Program-made: the position numbers and the translations under genes | In this document: in pieces, positions 11,972 through 22,003 of the stretch | Position numbering within the stretch: position 1 is the first letter of the stretch | Layout: every line of letters starts with the position of its first letter | Notes under the pieces: generated by a model | What the model saw: the letters and a program-made list of their open reading frames with translations, nothing else | Databases searched by the model: none | Told to the model about the DNA's origin: nothing | Source of the DNA: Phanerochaete sordida | Lineage: Eukaryota; Basidiomycota; Agaricomycetes; Polyporales; Phanerochaetaceae | Length of the DNA stretch: 64,000 nucleotides | Assembly: GCA_019973155.2 (NCBI GenBank) | Contig: BPQB01000011.1 | Span: 558,001 to 622,000 of the forward strand | Direction of reading: 5' to 3'

Positions 11972-12695
11972 GTGAGTCATGACACATTACGACCGTGTAT
12001 AGAGCTCATATTGCTGTGTCTTCGCCACCGTTGCTTCGCCCTTGTTCCAGAATATCCCCCCGAAACCTTGCAGTTTGGAGCTGCGCTAGTGCGCCTCACG
12101 CGTCCACAGGCAATGCAAACGCGCCTCCACAGCAAGTCGCCAGCGGCGCGCGAGCACATGGCGCCCCAGCGCGACTGAATGCGCTTGCCGAGGCGTGGCA
12201 CCGTCGCGCAGAAGCCCTCGTGTGCACAGCCGGTGGTCGCGGCCGGATATAGATTAAGGTTGGCGAGAGCAGCCCGCGTCGCACGGTGATAGGAGGCAGG
12301 CGACAAGGTTGCGTCTGCCCCTCCGGACGGCGCGCGGGGGTTGCGACGCCCGCGGCGCGCGCGCAGGCCCCGGTGCGGTGCCTGGACCCGAGGGCCCTGG
12401 GCCGCCGCGCCCGCCAGCTGCAGCAGCGCGCCAGTCCGCCCGCAGCCGCGCCCGGCCGCGCTCCCAGGCCGCACGCGCGGCGCTATCGCAGTCTGTATGG
12501 CGAAGCGCACGCACCGGCGGTGCCCGGCGCGCACGCCGCCGGCGGTGCCCTGGGCCCATCAAAGCGAGAATCTCGCGCGGAAGCAGCTCTGGGAAGGCGC
12601 GCTGCGTCCCGCGGAGACTATATGTAGCGGGGCTGCGTGCGTCCTGCGCTGCGTGCCCTCCCCCCCGCCCCGCCGCACGATCGCCCCCCGCGGCC

Positions 12696-14317
12696 ATGGT
12701 CGACTGGGGCAGCCCCGAGGTCATCGGGATATGCCTCGTCGTGACGGAGAAGACCAACCTGTACTTTACCGGGATCTTCACGTTGAGTGCCCACGCCTGC
12801 CGGCCCGCGGGGCGCTGCTCAGATTGCGCATCGGACAGATGGCATTTCGTCGTGACGTTCAGAAACGTAGAGTGGCAGCTGCTGACGCGCAAAATAAGAT
12901 GGAGGTGGTCGTATGTGGGTGCCCATGTTGCGTACGCTTGGCATCAGCTTACAAGCGACACAGCTATATTACTTTGGAGGGCGGTACTTCCTGCTAGGGT
13001 TCCAACTACCTTTGTGCGTACACGTTCCACTGCAGTACGTTCTTTCACTGACCAAAGAATAGGCATGAAGTCTTGCAGCCTGGCAAGTAGCAAGCGTACA
13101 CCCAGGATATTCTAATCTGAGATTGTTCGATAGTCGCCTTCGAGGTTTTAGCTGTGAGCAGCTCCTATCTGCCCGCGGCTCACGAGCTCAGCACCTCTCA
13201 CAGATAACAGGCTGCATGATTTCTGTCTTTGCGAGCGGGAACCTTCTCTTTAGGGTGTAAGTAGCCGAAGAAGACCTCTCCACCGAGCACTCTGACCAGG
13301 GAAACAGAATAGCCATTTGGAGAGAGCACCGCCTAGTAGTCGCATTACTGGTCCTCCTGGGTATGGGACATTGGATCATGGTCTTTGCCCGTACGTCCGC
13401 ACCGCGCGCAGTCCCCAGCCACTCCTCATCTGCCCCCGCCCCGCAGAGCAGATCCCGACGATCGCGCGCAGCCACGGCGACTTCATCCCCAACCCAGACA
13501 CGCACCCGAAGATCAGCAGCAACTCGTCCGTGCCGTTCTTCATGTACAGTGCGTGCGTCCCCGCCCGTGGTGTGTGCGCGGCTGACCGCGCCGCCAGCGT
13601 TCGGGCTCGACCTGCTCATCCTGGTCCTGACGATCGCGGGCCTGCTGCGCCAGCGCGCCGCGCGCGCGTCGAAGCTGTGGCGCATGCTCTACCGGCAGGG
13701 CATCATGTACTTCATCGTCACGTTCGTCGTGCAGCTCCCAACCGTGGTGCGTGCGCCCGCCGCCCGCCCGCGCCGCCGCTGACCCGCCGCAGATCTTCGC
13801 CTGGGACACCGAGAGCGGTGCGTCTGCGTGCACGTACTGTGGTCGCGCGCTGACGGCCCGCAGCGTGCATGATCGGCGCGTTCAGCATGCCCGGGCTCGT
13901 CTCGAGCGTGATGGCGTCCTCGTACGCGGTCACGTCACTGCTCGCGCTGCCGCACGCGCCCGAGCCGGAGAGGTGCGTGTCCGCGCGCGCGCCCGCGCCT
14001 GTCCCGTGCCCAGAGCCTGACCGCCGTGCGCGCGCCCCGCGCGCCGCCCGTCCCCAGTCTGTCTGTGCCCGAGAAGCCCAGCATCGACATCTCATTGCCG
14101 ACACACAGGTCCCCGCGGCTGAGCACGAACATCGCGCTGCCCATGTACGCCTGCGCCGCCCGCGCCCGCAACGAGTGTGCTGACGGCCCCCGTTTGCAGG
14201 AGCGTCGACAGCTCGCAGACGCCGTCGAGCCTACTGCCGCACCTCGAACTGCTCCGCTGCGACAGCGTAACAATTCCGCCACCGGCTCTGGGAGCCCGCA
14301 CCGCTCAGGAAGTGTAG
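12696..14317 (+). CDS. multi-span membrane protein, MVDW-type Agaricomycete family (copy B)
   Basis: Starts MVDWGSPEVIGICLVVTEKT, then a span FTWHFVVTFRNVEW with the basic loop LLTRKIRWRW. Next come YYFGGRYFLLGFQLPL, a segment beginning CEQLLSA that runs into ISVFASGNLLFR, IAIWREHRLVVALLVLLGMG with HWIMVFA, a loop around IPTIARSHGDFIPNP, LDLLILVLTIAGLLRQRAA, GIMYFIVTFVVQLPTV, and a last span near MIGAFSMPGLVSSVMASSYA. The C-terminal tail is recovered cleanly by two splices (GAG AG|G TCC and AT|G AGC) and ends ...GARTAQEV at 14317. Order and motifs match the gene at 2797-4028. Roughly seven spans, function unknown. The stretch between about 13.01 and 13.15 kb is not resolved in my model, so a defect there is possible. 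Confidence 0.68.
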
Positions 14318-14460
14318 CCCTGTACCCACACCGACACAAAAATGTAACGCTTACCGTGTACGCTCCCTATATACGTCTACGGTCGTTTCCGGATGACATG
14401 GCTCGCGCGCAAGGTCCGTGCGAAGCGAATAGAATACAGTGCTTAGAATACAGCGGGCGG

Positions 14461-15777
14461 TCATGCGGCAGAGGGCACCTGCGGTGCGATGCGCTCCTCG
14501 ACCTTGTGCAGCTTCTGGTTCCATGTCGACAGGCGCTCCGCAAGCTGGCCAATCTGCTCCAGCGAAAGCACGCGCGGCTGCACCCAGGTGATCGTCGCAG
14601 TCTGGTCGACCTGGTCGAGACTCCCGCGAATAAGCTTTAGGCTGGGGAACGCTCAGTATCGTGATATGCACAAGCCGACTGTGAGCATACCTAAGACCCT
14701 TCATGACGAGATGCTCGACCTCGTTGAGCGGAAGACGCGTCTCCTGCGCGATGGTCTCGAAGGCGAGCGTGCGGTCGTACGCATTGCGTTTGAAGACGGA
14801 CTCGATGAGCGCCATGAGGCAGATCTTCTGGCGAAGGAACGCGTAGTTCTCCTGGAGGATGGGCTCTTTGGGGAAGAGCGGCGCGAGAGCTTCGAATTTG
14901 CCGATGTTGCCCTCGTTGAAGGTGAGGAGCAGCTTCTTGAGCCACTCGTATGGTGTGCTGTTCAGCGCATCGAGGATCGGGTGCATGAGCAGCTCGCCGA
15001 AGTTGTAGATGGTGTCGCCGAGGAATGCGGAAATGCTGAGGTCGTGCGCGCGCAGGATACGCTCTTCCGACTCCATGTCCGCAACGTCGATGCACGCGAG
15101 GTAAAGCAGGGAGTTGCGATAATAGGGCGCGTACTCGGCCTTGCCCTTGTAGTAGTCCGCGGCGACCTTGTAGTAGTCTGCCCGGACGCGGTTCTCGACC
15201 GATGGCAGCGAGTCGAGGATGACAAGTGCCGCGTCCATATCTGTCTTTGTGCCTTCGAGGTCGCCGTATGCGAGCTTGGTATGTGCGACATTTGAGAGCA
15301 GAAGAACGTGGGCGTCGGGTGCTGAGTCGGCAGGAACGCGCTCGAGCAGCGACTTCAGGAATGTCAAGTGTTCATTTGGGTCTGGAAAGCGCGTGAGCCA
15401 GATAGCGATATGCAAGATAGGCTATAACGTACTATCGATTTCCCTCGCGACCTTCACGCCCATCTCGACCAGCCTCAACTGGTTGAGCTTGTTCTCAAAG
15501 TCCCGTACGAAGCGGTCGAATACATCCACGCGGTAAGGTCTTGATAGTGGGTGGTCAAAGAATTCGGCGAGCTTTATCGATAGCTGGTGCCAGAGCCTGC
15601 AAAGCTTCGATACTGAGTGCTGGATCCGTGCCAAAAGCGTGTCACGTACTTTCGTGAATGCAGGTCCTTGAACGCGGTGAAGAAGGGATGCAGCTCAGCA
15701 GGAGTTGCGCTCAGTGCCGAGGTCAGATATTCGTCAACATCGAGCTTCGGCCTGTCGACAGAGATCGCGGTAGACAT
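14461..15777 (-). CDS. RPN9: 26S proteasome regulatory subunit RPN9 (PSMD13)
   Basis: Non-ATPase subunit of the 19S lid, acting in ubiquitin-dependent proteolysis in nucleus and cytosol. Four exons on the minus strand (15650-15777, 15433-15596, 14691-15381, 14461-14641) sum to 387 residues, close to the usual length. Recognisable segments are NPNEHLTFLKSLLERV, the helical-repeat core with YYRNSLLYLACIDVADM and GDTIYNFGELLMHPIL, and the PCI/winged-helix part FEALAPLFPKEPILQENYAF, QKICLMALIESVFKR and IAQETRLPLNEVEHLVMKGL. The end, ITWVQPRVLSLEQIGQLAER, is typical of RPN9. The last splice gives GL|SLKLIRGSLDQVDQTATI. It is transcribed away from the SNF2-RING ligase gene, sharing a 240-bp intergenic region. 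Confidence 0.96.
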
Positions 15778-16017
15778 GACGGGCGATGGTAGAAGCAGGG
15801 TGAGGGCGAGCAGGTGAACGGTGCACCGTGAGCGGACGACGCGTACTCGCTCCACGTGGCATCCATGTGGCATAGGCGCCTGCTGGTAATTAGTCGCGGA
15901 CGCGCTTTTGCGAACGACCACCATCCTTCGCCCCAACCACTTCGCTCAGGTCGTCGTCCCGGCCATCCCTTTGATTAGAATTTCTTGCATATTCTAGCAT
16001 CGGAGTACACCGTCTAC
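15778..16017. promoter_or_regulatory. divergent promoter of RPN9 and the SHPRH/IRC20-like gene
   Basis: Only 240 bases separate the two start codons, so both genes must share this control region. It contains a palindromic G-box, CCACGTGG (15852-15859), a bHLH-type site. No clear TATA box faces either gene. Co-regulation of a proteasome subunit with a ubiquitin ligase is an inference. Confidence 0.6.
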
Positions 16018-19000
16018 ATGCGTACCGTAACTACGCAGCATACAGACTACGCACGCGACCACTCCGGCCAACCTGCGGCTCGACGGGCACTCAATGTCGA
16101 GTATCTTCTTAGACTCCTAGAATATACCCATTCTTCCCCTCGAAATGGCAACAGAAAGAAGAGATCGCTTTCTGACGCAGCGCCCACGCCCGACCGTCAG
16201 CGAAAGCGTTTCAAGAAAGCGAACGCCACCGACGCGGAGAAGGGAGGGCTCCAGGATGGAGATGAAGTCGTGGTAGAGCCCTCATTGGTCCCTGTCTATC
16301 GCCATACCTTTCACATCAAACATGCGCTAGATGAACAAGAACAGGAGGAGGAAGGCAAGCAGCTGTATAAGTGGCTGAAGATGAGCGGCCAGGAGGACAA
16401 TGGTTGGTCGACAGCCGTCAACGGAGTGAAGCTTACCTCCAGCAGCTCCTCCGCCTATGTCTATGTCGACAACCAGTCAATGTCGCTCCTGGAAGTGCCA
16501 AACGTTGACCCCACCTTTAACGTCGAAGAACACGACTTCCGCCACATGTCCATGCGCGACCCGCTTTTCGCCTGTTCAGTCCTACAAGATGCCGGAAGAG
16601 CCGAGCTCAGCGCCGAGATGGCCGTTCGCGTTGAGCAGGCGGTCAACGATAGCGTTCTGTCGTTAGGCATCACGCTCGACATCTCTGTGTCGCTCATTTT
16701 TCCGACCATATCGGAGCCTACGCTCTATGCCACCAAGATAGCGACTTCGGAAGCAGAAGAAGCACAAAGGCGTGCTATGCACTACATTTTCCCTCCGCAA
16801 GTCCAGCGGTCTGCCCCGCAGTCACACATGGACGTCGCATCATTGTATGCTACGCTTGGTCCAGCGCCACAGCTGAACCCACCGTCGCTGCAGGCGAACT
16901 ACCAGCCACATCAGCTGCTCCCTACCCTCCTGCCGTTTCAACGGAGATCAGTCGCATGGCTTCTGTCGCGCGAGGGCAAAGCGATCAACGATAGCCTCGA
17001 TGTCGTTGACAGGAACGTCGACTCAGACCTTCCTTTGTTTTGGCAGAAGGTGCTGGTAAAGGCAGCAGATGGCACGGAGCAGGAACTCTATGTCAACGAT
17101 CTCACTGGAGCAGTTTCTACGAGCAAGCCCTCCGATGACAGCCCCCGTGGTGGCATACTCGCGGAAGAGCCTGGGCTCGGGAAGACGCTCGAGAGCATCG
17201 CGCTCGTCTTGCTCAACCCTGCGATTGGCAGGAACCCCAGCAACAAATCCTGGAATGCGGATGCCAGAATCTTCATGAAAGAAGTCAAGGTGAGTGGTGT
17301 CTCTTCAACGGTCGAAACACGCTTCTTGACGTGAAAACGCGCTCGCAGACTACGCTCATCGTGACGCCTGCGTCCCTCTTGCAGCAGTGGGTCGACGAAT
17401 TGAAGCTCCATGCGCCAAGTCTCAAGGTTCTCATCTATGAGGGCTGGTCCAAGGTCAAGGTCCCCATCACCGAGAGCGACCTGGCTGTCGCAAAGGAAGA
17501 ACGTGCCAAGGCCGCCCGCAAGGCAAAGGCGCGCGCCACACGCGCTGAGCTCGCCGCAGCGAAGTCCTCCCCGTCGCCAGCGCTCGCCATGGCTAGAGCA
17601 AAAGGCAAGGGCAAAGCGAAGGCTCAGGATGATAACACCACGGAAATGGATGTCGACGACGCCGAGTCGCGCGCCGATGCCCCCGAGGACGACGACGAGG
17701 AGCTGCTCGACTGGTGCAGCTACGTCAACCAGTTCGACGTGTGCATCACGACGTACAACGTGCTGCAGCAGGACCTTGGTGTCGCGCGCCCGCCGCCGAA
17801 CCGACCTCGCCGCACGAACGCGACGTACGTCAACATCGAGCGCTCGCGCAGTCCGCTTGTCATGTGCGAGTTTTACCGCGTCCTCATGGACGAGGTGCAG
17901 ATGGTCGGGGGTGGAAAGACAGAGTGAGCATCTGAAGTCCAGGTTCCGTAGCGCTGGCTGACGAGCGATGAAAACAGGGAGATGGTGTCGCTCATCCCGC
18001 GCGTGTCGTCTTTCGCGGTCTCGGGAACGCCGGCGAGGTCGCAGATCGGAGACCTTATCCAGGTTTGGAAGTGCGTCGTCCTCACATTGGAGACGTTCGC
18101 GGGTCTAATGTTCCTTTGATAGGTTCCTACGCGTGGACGCCGTTACACCTCGTATCTGGGCTAGGCTCCTCAAGCCTGGCTATGCAGACCAACTCGTCCA
18201 GCTCTTCCTTCGCTATGCCATTCGGTGAGTGTCGAAAGAACTGGTACACGAATACCGACTCACTGTCCCCCACAGGACCATGAAAGCTTCAGTCAAGGAT
18301 GAGCTAACCATTCCCAAGCAGACTCGCTACCTCGTGCCTATCGAGCTTGGCCGCGTCGAACGTCATGTAAGCCATTCCAAGTTAAGTGACTACATGCTCT
18401 AACGTTGCCATTAGGTGTACGACCAAAACCTAGAGAAGGCACTGCTGGACCTGGGGCTCGACGCTCGTGGAGTCGCAGTGTCGGAAGGTTGGCAGGTCGA
18501 CACTGCGAATCTGCGGAACTGGCTGCGCAAGCTCCGTGGTATCTGTACACACCCGCAGGTCGGCCAGCTGCAAAACCAGGGAGACAAGCTTCACAAGCCT
18601 GGCGTGCTGAAGACGATCGGTGAAGTGCTCGAGGTACGCCGCCCAATAACAATTTCTCTACCCGTGCTGATGGCTATCCGTTGTTCAGAGTATGAAGGAC
18701 CAGAACTGGCGTAATCTGATGGAAGACCGTCGGTCGAAAGTGCAGCTCATGACGGAGACGGCGCAGCTGTACCAGAGGCATGAGCAGCACCACACCCGCT
18801 ACCAGACCGCCCTCGAGATCCTGAGCCAGGCGGAGAAGGAGGCGAACGACGTCATTCAGGAGATCGAAGCGACCATCGCGGCCCACGACCAGGACGGGAG
18901 GAGACTCAAAGCACAGGCAACTGCATTTGTCTCCGGTCAGCAGGGCGTCGGCGAAAGCTCTGCTGGACCGAGCGACGACAAAGGCAAGGGGCGGGCTATG

Positions 19001-21674
19001 AGCGAGGAGTCGGACGACCTGCCGAGAAACGCTGCGGGCGAGGAGCACCGGGTGAAGCGACGAGCGCTGGTAGCCAGACTCAGGGAGTGCCAGATCACGC
19101 TGCACAAGGTCACCTTCCTCAAGGGCGACGTACACCACGTACTCGGCAACACGGAGGAGGAGACCGCTGCATACGAGAAGGCCGACGGCTTGCGGCGTCT
19201 ACTATTGCGTGGTACAGAGGAAACGGCGGAGCGAGCCATGGCCTACCTCGCGGAGGAGGGTAACCGGCTTGACGAAAAGGAGATGATGATTGAGGTACCA
19301 TACTTGGGCGCGGGAGGTATTCGCTCGAGCTTGCTGGTACGTGTTCCACAATTGTTTGGCGAGCTGGCCGCTGAGGCAGACTTTCGTACAGATGGAAGAA
19401 GTCAACGAGAAGGTCGACGAGCTGCTCAATCAGCAATCCGCGCTCCTCTGGAAGTGGCGTACACATCTCGTCAAACTCCTCACCATGCCGCTGAACTCCA
19501 AAGGCGAAGAGGTGGACGGCATGGAGTACGGGCGTAGCCTCGACGCTCAGGGCGAAGCGGAGACGTACCTCCAGGTGTACGCTGCGCTGCTGGCGGATCG
19601 CCGGGAAGCGCTGACCGCCGAGCGAACGCTCCTCGCCGCGCACGACGTCCGGGAAAAGAAGTCGCGTCGGACGAAGGCAGCGAAGAAGGCCGAGCTCGCG
19701 CTGATGGACGAGGACGTCATGCTCGCAGTTGGCGATTTCGAGCCTCAGCCGCAGGACGAGGCTCTCCGCAAGGAGCTGAACGACCAGCGAAAGGCGTTCC
19801 TGGACGACCACAACCCGGAGCGCGCCATACGGTCGATCATGGTTGAACTCAGCCACATTGCGGCCGCGATCATGCGCAAGGACGACCCGGAGAAGATCAT
19901 CGCCACTCAGGCCGCAGATCAGCTGCGAAACCTTCTGGCTAGCCAAGGTAATGTGACACTACGATACAAGTATGCACAGTCCTAACCACCTTTCAGCCAA
20001 ACTTATGGAAAAACTCCAAGCGGACCTGAACAGGCTTCGGAGGACATTCAACGAGCGTATCCAGTAGGCTTCTCTTGCGTCTCAGCAGTCAGTCGCGCTG
20101 ACGACGGTCGACAGGTACTTCCGCCAGTTGCAAGAGGTATCCGATACGGTGGCCGATATCGAGTGGGAAGGCCAGATCGCAGAAGCTATCGAGAGAAATG
20201 TGTACGAGACCGAGGAGCTTGATGTGAATGTCAACACAGGGAAAGCTCGGCAGCGGTATCTGGAACACCTTGCAAAATCTCAAGGAGAAGGTACTATGGA
20301 CAGCGATGAGGAGTCGTGCATCCTCTGTAAATGTGAATTCGAACGAGGATATATCACACAATGGTACGTCCACCAGTATCCTTGAGATAGCTTCTCTCAT
20401 CTGCTTCCCACAGCGCACATGTATTCTGCGAGGTTTGTTTCCTCCTTCCTCGAACTTGGTCATTTGCTCAATTTTTCTACGCTAGGACTGCATGAAAGCC
20501 TGGTTGACCCGGGAAAGAGGCAAGACCTGTCCGGTCTGCAGAGTCGCCATCCACCCCGACACCATGCAGCGTTTCGTCATCGGCGACAAGTCTGCTGGCC
20601 AGGCTGCTCCTCCGAGGCCCGTTAACAACGAACCCGCACCGAAATCTACGAGGCGCATCGAGTACAACTTCATCGATCCGGACATCTTCCACGACGTTAA
20701 TACCATGGAGGCACTGGGGAGCTACGGAAGCAAGATCCAGACGCTCCTCAGACATCTGCTGTACCTGCAAATCATCGATCCTGGGGCGAAGAGCATAGTG
20801 TTCTCCGCATGGGCTGATTCTTTACTCAGTGAGTTCGCCTACGTTTCCTGTATTCATGTATTAACCTCCATCGTAGTCATCGAGCATGCTCTAACGCGGA
20901 ATGGTAGGGAGTATCTTTCTTTGAGGCAGCCTAATGCTCACACGACCATCAGCAATCCCATGCCTGCGCATTGATCAGAGCACGAGGAAAGAGAACGCGG
21001 TCAAGAAGTTCAAGACAGATCCGAACATTCAAGTCTTGCTCTTGCATGGGTACGTATCCGCTCAACGTCTCGCGGTCACTGACTTACCAAGCACTCGACG
21101 CAGTGAGCGAGAGAACGCTGGCCTGAACGTGACCTGCGCTTCGAGGGTTTTCCTGGTGGAGAGCGTTGTGCATCATGCATTCGAGATCCAGGCTATCGCG
21201 CGTATCGACCGAATGGGCCAAACTCGTCCCACCGAAGGTCAGCTTTCCTCTCGCTGATTGAAACCCCAGCTCCTGACGCCCCCTGTGCAGTGTTCTGCTA
21301 TTACGCGGAGGACACGGTTGAACGCAACATCCTGGACCTCGCCGCTCGTCGAGGGCAGTCGCTATACACGAAGGACCACGCGGCCGGCACGCTGACCGCT
21401 GGGCCAATCACCGCGCCAAGCAAGAGCGGCATCGACGCACCGAAGAAGAGGGCTCAGAAGGGCGACTTCGTCTTTAAGTACGTCTCTATTTTCTTCGAAA
21501 GGGCTTGGACTGATATCGTGCCGAAGGACGGAGGATATGCTGGCGATCTTCTTCCCGCATCTGTTCGAGGATATCGAATACCTTATCCCTGCCGACGAGC
21601 AGAGCCAGACCGCGCCTCAGCCTGGAAGCAGCCAAGCTTCGCAGCCCATCGCTGGACCGTCGCGGCTCGCGTAA
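16018..21674 (+). CDS. IRC20: SHPRH/IRC20-type SNF2 helicase with inserted RING E3 ubiquitin ligase
   Basis: Large nuclear DNA-dependent ATPase and E3 ligase linked in the family to replication stress, PCNA ubiquitination and recombination. About 1,600 residues in some 17 exons; every join was checked by frame. Start is the first in-frame ATG (16018). Near residue 380 lies the Walker A box, EEPGLGKT (usually DEMGLGKT). Then come TLIVTPASLLQQWVDEL, an acidic/Lys-Ala insert, WCSYVNQFDVCITTYNVLQQ, the Walker B form MDEVQMV, FAVSGTPARSQIGDL, and a long helical insert with coiled-coil composition. A C3HC4 RING follows: CILCKCEFERGYITQC, then AHVFCEDCMKAWL and CPVCR. Helicase C-lobe motifs follow: SIVFSAWADSLL, LLLHGERENAGLNVTCASRV, IARIDRMGQTRPTEVF. 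DEVQ, a long insert and a RING between the lobes are the SHPRH/IRC20 signature rather than RAD5. The RING is split by an exon of about 20 nt. Confidence 0.93.
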
Positions 21675-22003
21675 TCCGAGAATCCATATAGTCATGGAGT
21701 CACGGATCGCCTGACTTACATGATCGTGTTGGCCTACTAAGTACCCTCCTCCTCGGTATACCGGATGTCACACTAGTATTGCAATGTTAATGTTCCGCAT
21801 AGTTGAATTCCTTGTACCATAGACTGGACATGCATGAGATGATACCCGCAAACGAGAGATGAGATGAGGATTACAATGCTCGAGTCGATAAATGGGGAGA
21901 GGGGGGCAAGTGCATGAGAGACGTGAGGATGTGAAACAAAGGTAGGATGGGAGTCAAACGTCAAACACGAATCCAGACGCAGAGAATACCGAAGGTAAGC
22001 TGA
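21675..22003. other. convergent 3' intergenic region
   Basis: Shared 3' flank between the SNF2-RING gene (plus) and the double-Myb gene (minus). No gene or repeat seen. Confidence 0.6.

Larger units (their letters stand above)
10387..12695. other. gene-poor region with decayed repeats
   Basis: No complete gene seen. It holds a diverged tandem repeat (about 11.02-11.32 kb), a coding remnant (about 11.71-11.97 kb) and, from about 12.28 kb, a very GC-rich block with runs of CGCG that forms the 5' flank of the membrane-protein gene at 12696. Long open frames in the GC-rich block appear on both strands at once, as expected from composition. Confidence 0.5.

Noticed and set aside
12254..12892. open frames of 200+ codons on both strands in the GC-rich block before copy B
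   Set aside because: Composition-driven; the real start of the neighbouring gene (12696) lies in this interval with clear family similarity.
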